64,000 nucleotides of DNA. It comes from Lithobates sylvaticus (taxonomy: Eukaryota; Chordata; Amphibia; Anura; Ranidae). The notes under the pieces are model-generated. The model ran no database searches. It was given only the letters and a program-made list of their open reading frames with translations, and was not told where the DNA came from. Within the stretch, counting starts at the first letter, position 1. Each line of letters starts with the position of its first letter. Positions 61,663-64,000 of the stretch are shown in pieces. The translations under genes were made by a program, and so were the position numbers. The stretch lies in the NCBI GenBank assembly GCA_028564925.1, contig CM053030.1, forward strand, positions 406,563,043-406,627,042, given 5' to 3'.

Positions 61663-62388
61663 CTATTTTTTCAAAAGTGTGGGTGTTTTTTGTACTTTAC
61701 ATTTTAAACCTTAGGTGAATGGGTAGGGGTACATCGTACCCCATACTCATTCACATAGGGTGGGGGGCCGGTATCTGGGGGCCCCCTTATTAAAGGGGGC
61801 TCCCAGATTCCGATAAGCCCCCGCCCGCAGACCCCGACAACCAACGGCCAGGGTTGTCGGGAAGAGGCCCTTGTCCTCATCAACATGGGGACAAGGTGCT
61901 TTGGGGTGGGGGGGCCGCACGGCCCCCCTTTCCCCAGGGCACCCCCATGTTGAGGGCACGCGGCCTGGTACGGCTCAGGAGGGGCGCTCGTTCGTCCCCA
62001 CCCCTTTCCTGGCCTGCCAGGCTGCGTGCTCGGATGAGGGTCTGACATGGATTTGGGGGGAACCCCCACGCCGTTTTTTCGGCGTGGGGATTCCCTTTAA
62101 ATCCATGCCAGCTTGCGGAGCTAGCGCGGCGGCATTTACTGCCTACGCTAGCTACGTAACCTGAAGTTACGTTCGAAATGAACGGACTGCTCCGTGTGTG
62201 GGCAAGTCCGTTCATTTTCAAAAGTCCCGCGGACTTTTGGCCGGCGGATTATCCGCTGGAGAAGTCCGTGCGTGTGTGGGCAAGTCCACACCCTCGGAAA
62301 GTCCAGCGGACCTAGCCGGAAAGTCCCGCGGGATTGTCCGCTGGACTAGGTCCGCCGGCAAAAGTCCCTACGTGTGTACGAGGCATAA

Positions 62389-63129
62389 GAATGACTAATA
62401 AAAGGTAAGGAATGCTTAATTTTTTTTTTTAATGCTCGTTTTCCTAAAGTCCTCCCATTGCTTCCATAGCTTCTGGTGTTCCCCCTCTGTGTCTTCTGCC
62501 TTGTGGATTGATTCTTCTACCTTGCTTGTCCATTCCACCCTCTTGATCCATTCTATCATAGATGGGGCTAGTATTGTTTTATTACCTGTAACAGTCTATA
62601 TTTTTTTGGTGCTCCAACAACTCTGTTGGACATAATGTACAGAGAATTAAATTTGTTGTCCCTGTATGTGGCAAATGTTTCTCCTATGCATATCATAGAC
62701 GACTTTTTAAAAACTAGGAAAAGGTGAAAAAAAATGCTTCCACTATGTAAAGTAAGCTGTCAGGAATTTGCCGTATGTAAGCTCTACTGTCAGTTATGTA
62801 ATAGAGGGATGAGACATAAACACATTGGGGCTGATTTATTAGAGACCCTTACAATGACCTGTTTCCACTTGAACCTTTATGGATATCTTGAGTGATCACA
62901 GAACAGACTGAAAATTACTCCTTCAGTCAATCAACTCTCATTAAGATGTTAGACTCAAGGAAGAAAATCAGCCATTCTGGCACTGCAATGAGTGCAGGTA
63001 AAAAAGTGAATTAATTGGTTGGGAAATGTTCAAGATCCTAATTTAAAAATATATCCTTTGTTTTTCTGAAGAGGACAGAATTATACTAGCAACTAACATC
63101 ATCTTGCTATTATGACGGACCTGTTATTT
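62389..63129. other. No gene seen
   Basis: AT-rich spacer. Near 62827 GGGGCTGATTTATTAGAG is a weak L-type edge without partner. Confidence 0.45.
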
Positions 63130-63440
63130 TAAGGCTTGTTCCCACCACCTTAGTTGAGTTGCATTGATCCGCACAGATCAAAGCAGGTTCTATGCAAGGG
63201 CACTTAGAACACAATTGTTTTCAATGTGCCCTGTTCTGATTTTGTCGCCATTTCTAGGAATGCCTGTGTAAGTGGCATCAAAATCGGACCAAAGTAGTGC
63301 AGGGACTACTTTGAAGTCGGAACGACTTGAAGTTGTACTAATATGAATGGATGTCATTGGAAATCATGGGGAACGACTTGTCATGCTACTTTGCAGTCCC
63401 AAATCCTGGGACAAGTCGTATAAGTGTGAAAGGGGCCTTA
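63130..63440. repeat. Harbinger-like MITE
   Basis: TAAGGCTTGTTCCCACCACC at the left and GTGTGAAAGGGGCCTTA at the right are partly inverted. GGGACTACTTTG/TACTTTGCAGTCCC and AACGACTTG motifs repeat inside. Non-coding. Confidence 0.55.
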
Positions 63441-63562
63441 GAGCAGGAGTGAATGAACCCTTACAGAAAACATCAGCATATTCTGAAAAGTAAAATAAGG
63501 GATTGCTGTATAGAAGCAAATTTCAGACAAGAGAATGTAGTCAATGAGCTACTAAGACTATA

Positions 63563-63744
63563 CCAGGGCTTGTCAAATCCCAGGCGCCAGATCGCCATGG
63601 CGACTATAAATTGCGTCCTTTTGTCAGCCCCAGGCATGAGCAATTTGTGATTCTGCATTTCCAGCTGTGGTCTCACTGGCTCCCTTACATCCTGATCTCC
63701 CGGCCAATGATTCATGACCGGGACACGCCGATCATTGAAGTGAG
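63563..63744. repeat. hAT MITE start, truncated
   Basis: CAGGGCTTGTCAAATCCCAG looks like a hAT terminus, with GCGCCAGATCGCCATGGCGA following. No right end before the next MITE. Confidence 0.5.
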
Positions 63745-63747
63745 TTA

Positions 63748-64000
63748 GGCCCCTTTCACACTGGGGCGGTTTGCAGGCGCTATTGTGCTAAAAATAGCGC
63801 CTGCAAACCGACCCGAAACAGCTGTTGCTGTGTCTTCAGTGTGAAAGCCCGAGGGCTTTCACACTGAAGCGGTGCGCTTGCAGGACGCTGAAAAATGTCC
63901 TGCAAGCCGCATCTTTGGCTCGCTGTAGGAGCGGTATATTTACCGCTCCTATAGAGCCCGTTCCCATTGAAAACAATGGGGCAGCGCTCCGAACCCGCCC
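63748..64000. repeat. Harb-1 MITE, cut by the window end
   Basis: TTA (63745-63747) then GGCCCCTTTCACACTGGGGC. Hairpins TTTGCAGGCGCTATT/AATAGCGCCTGCAAA and GCCCGAGGGC. The right end lies beyond the window. Confidence 0.8.

Larger units (their letters stand above)
59881..62385. mobile_element. 2.5-kb palindrome of two head-to-head P elements
   Basis: The sequence reads the same on both strands around an axis near 61142, where TCACAGTCCC and GGGACTGTGA face each other. Homologous arms reach from about 60040 to about 62245. Each arm runs outward: GC box, TATA box, purine-rich body with an internal tandem duplication, AATAAA, GTGAATGGGTAGGGGTAC hairpin, GC hairpin, then GTCCG-rich ends. The outer ends differ. 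The right one is Harbinger-like (CGTGTGTACGAGGCA + TAA at 62386-62388). The left one resembles the end region of the P copy at 20805. Open frames of about 90 codons (61196-61468 plus strand; 60820-61095 minus strand; MSLYKSERRSAQAF) are nearly identical in both arms, but they start before the TATA box. Confidence 0.82.

Noticed and set aside
60108-62221. Many GC-rich frames of 60-160 codons
   Set aside because: They are mirrored on both strands of a palindrome, lack domains, and the best one (MSLYKSERR) starts upstream of the TATA box. A coding role cannot be excluded but is not supported.

Overview
This window looks like intergenic or intronic DNA from a large, transposon-rich frog genome, most likely a true frog (Ranidae). 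The best evidence is a complete Tc1-type transposon at 43921-45540. Its 340-residue transposase matches, as I remember it, the Frog Prince transposase described from Rana pipiens. I found no host protein-coding exon, rRNA, tRNA or CRISPR array. The long open frames at about 20.2-20.8, 23.4-24.8, 30.5-31.9 and 60-62 kb come from minisatellites or GC-rich palindromes.

About half of the window is recognisable mobile DNA, mostly short non-autonomous DNA transposons. Local family names used below: TTAA-A (starts CCACTT), TTAA-B (CCTCCCTGGCGG), TTAA-F, TTAA-G and TTAA-H are flanked by TTAA (piggyBac/Kolobok-like target). Harb-1 (GGCCCCTTTCACACTGGGGC) and Harb-2 (TGCCCCGTACACAC) are flanked by TTA/TAA (PIF/Harbinger-like). 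Several hAT elements have 8-bp target duplications (6390-6955, 16329-16511, 23258-24871, 36739-37346, 54903-55272). K, L and M are palindromic MITEs. P elements carry a promoter. LINE remnants are an L2/CR1-type copy (7180-8440) and an L1/Tx1-type copy (49665-50568). Tc1 elements are one decayed copy (8827-10458), one fold-back (47827-48846), one fragment (22009-22185) and one intact copy.

Layout: 1-1.4 kb featureless; 1.4-8.4 kb packed MITEs, a hAT and a LINE; 8.8-10.5 kb decayed Tc1; 11.5-19.1 kb MITEs, many nested in one another; 20.2-22.9 kb minisatellite, P element and fragments; 23.3-24.9 kb hAT swollen by a minisatellite; 25.5-26.7 kb K element with two TTAA-H insertions; 30.4-33.2 kb a 2.8-kb TTAA element containing a decamer minisatellite; 34.4-43.4 kb MITEs; 43.9-45.5 kb intact Tc1; 45.6-52.7 kb nested MITEs, Tc1 fold-back, L1 remnant and a 1.37-kb tandem duplication; 52.75-54.7 kb repeat-free; 54.7-57.7 kb MITEs; 59.9-62.4 kb a palindrome made of two head-to-head P elements; 63.1-64 kb MITEs.

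The observations most worth following are: (1) the head-to-head P-element palindrome, with two outward-facing GC-box/TATA promoters and poly(A) signals; (2) the intact Tc1 with 213/213 identical inverted repeats; (3) near-consensus 5' splice donors concentrated inside TTAA elements; (4) paired base changes in the two hairpins of TTAA-H; (5) repeated use of the same internal TTAA site of MITEs as a landing site.
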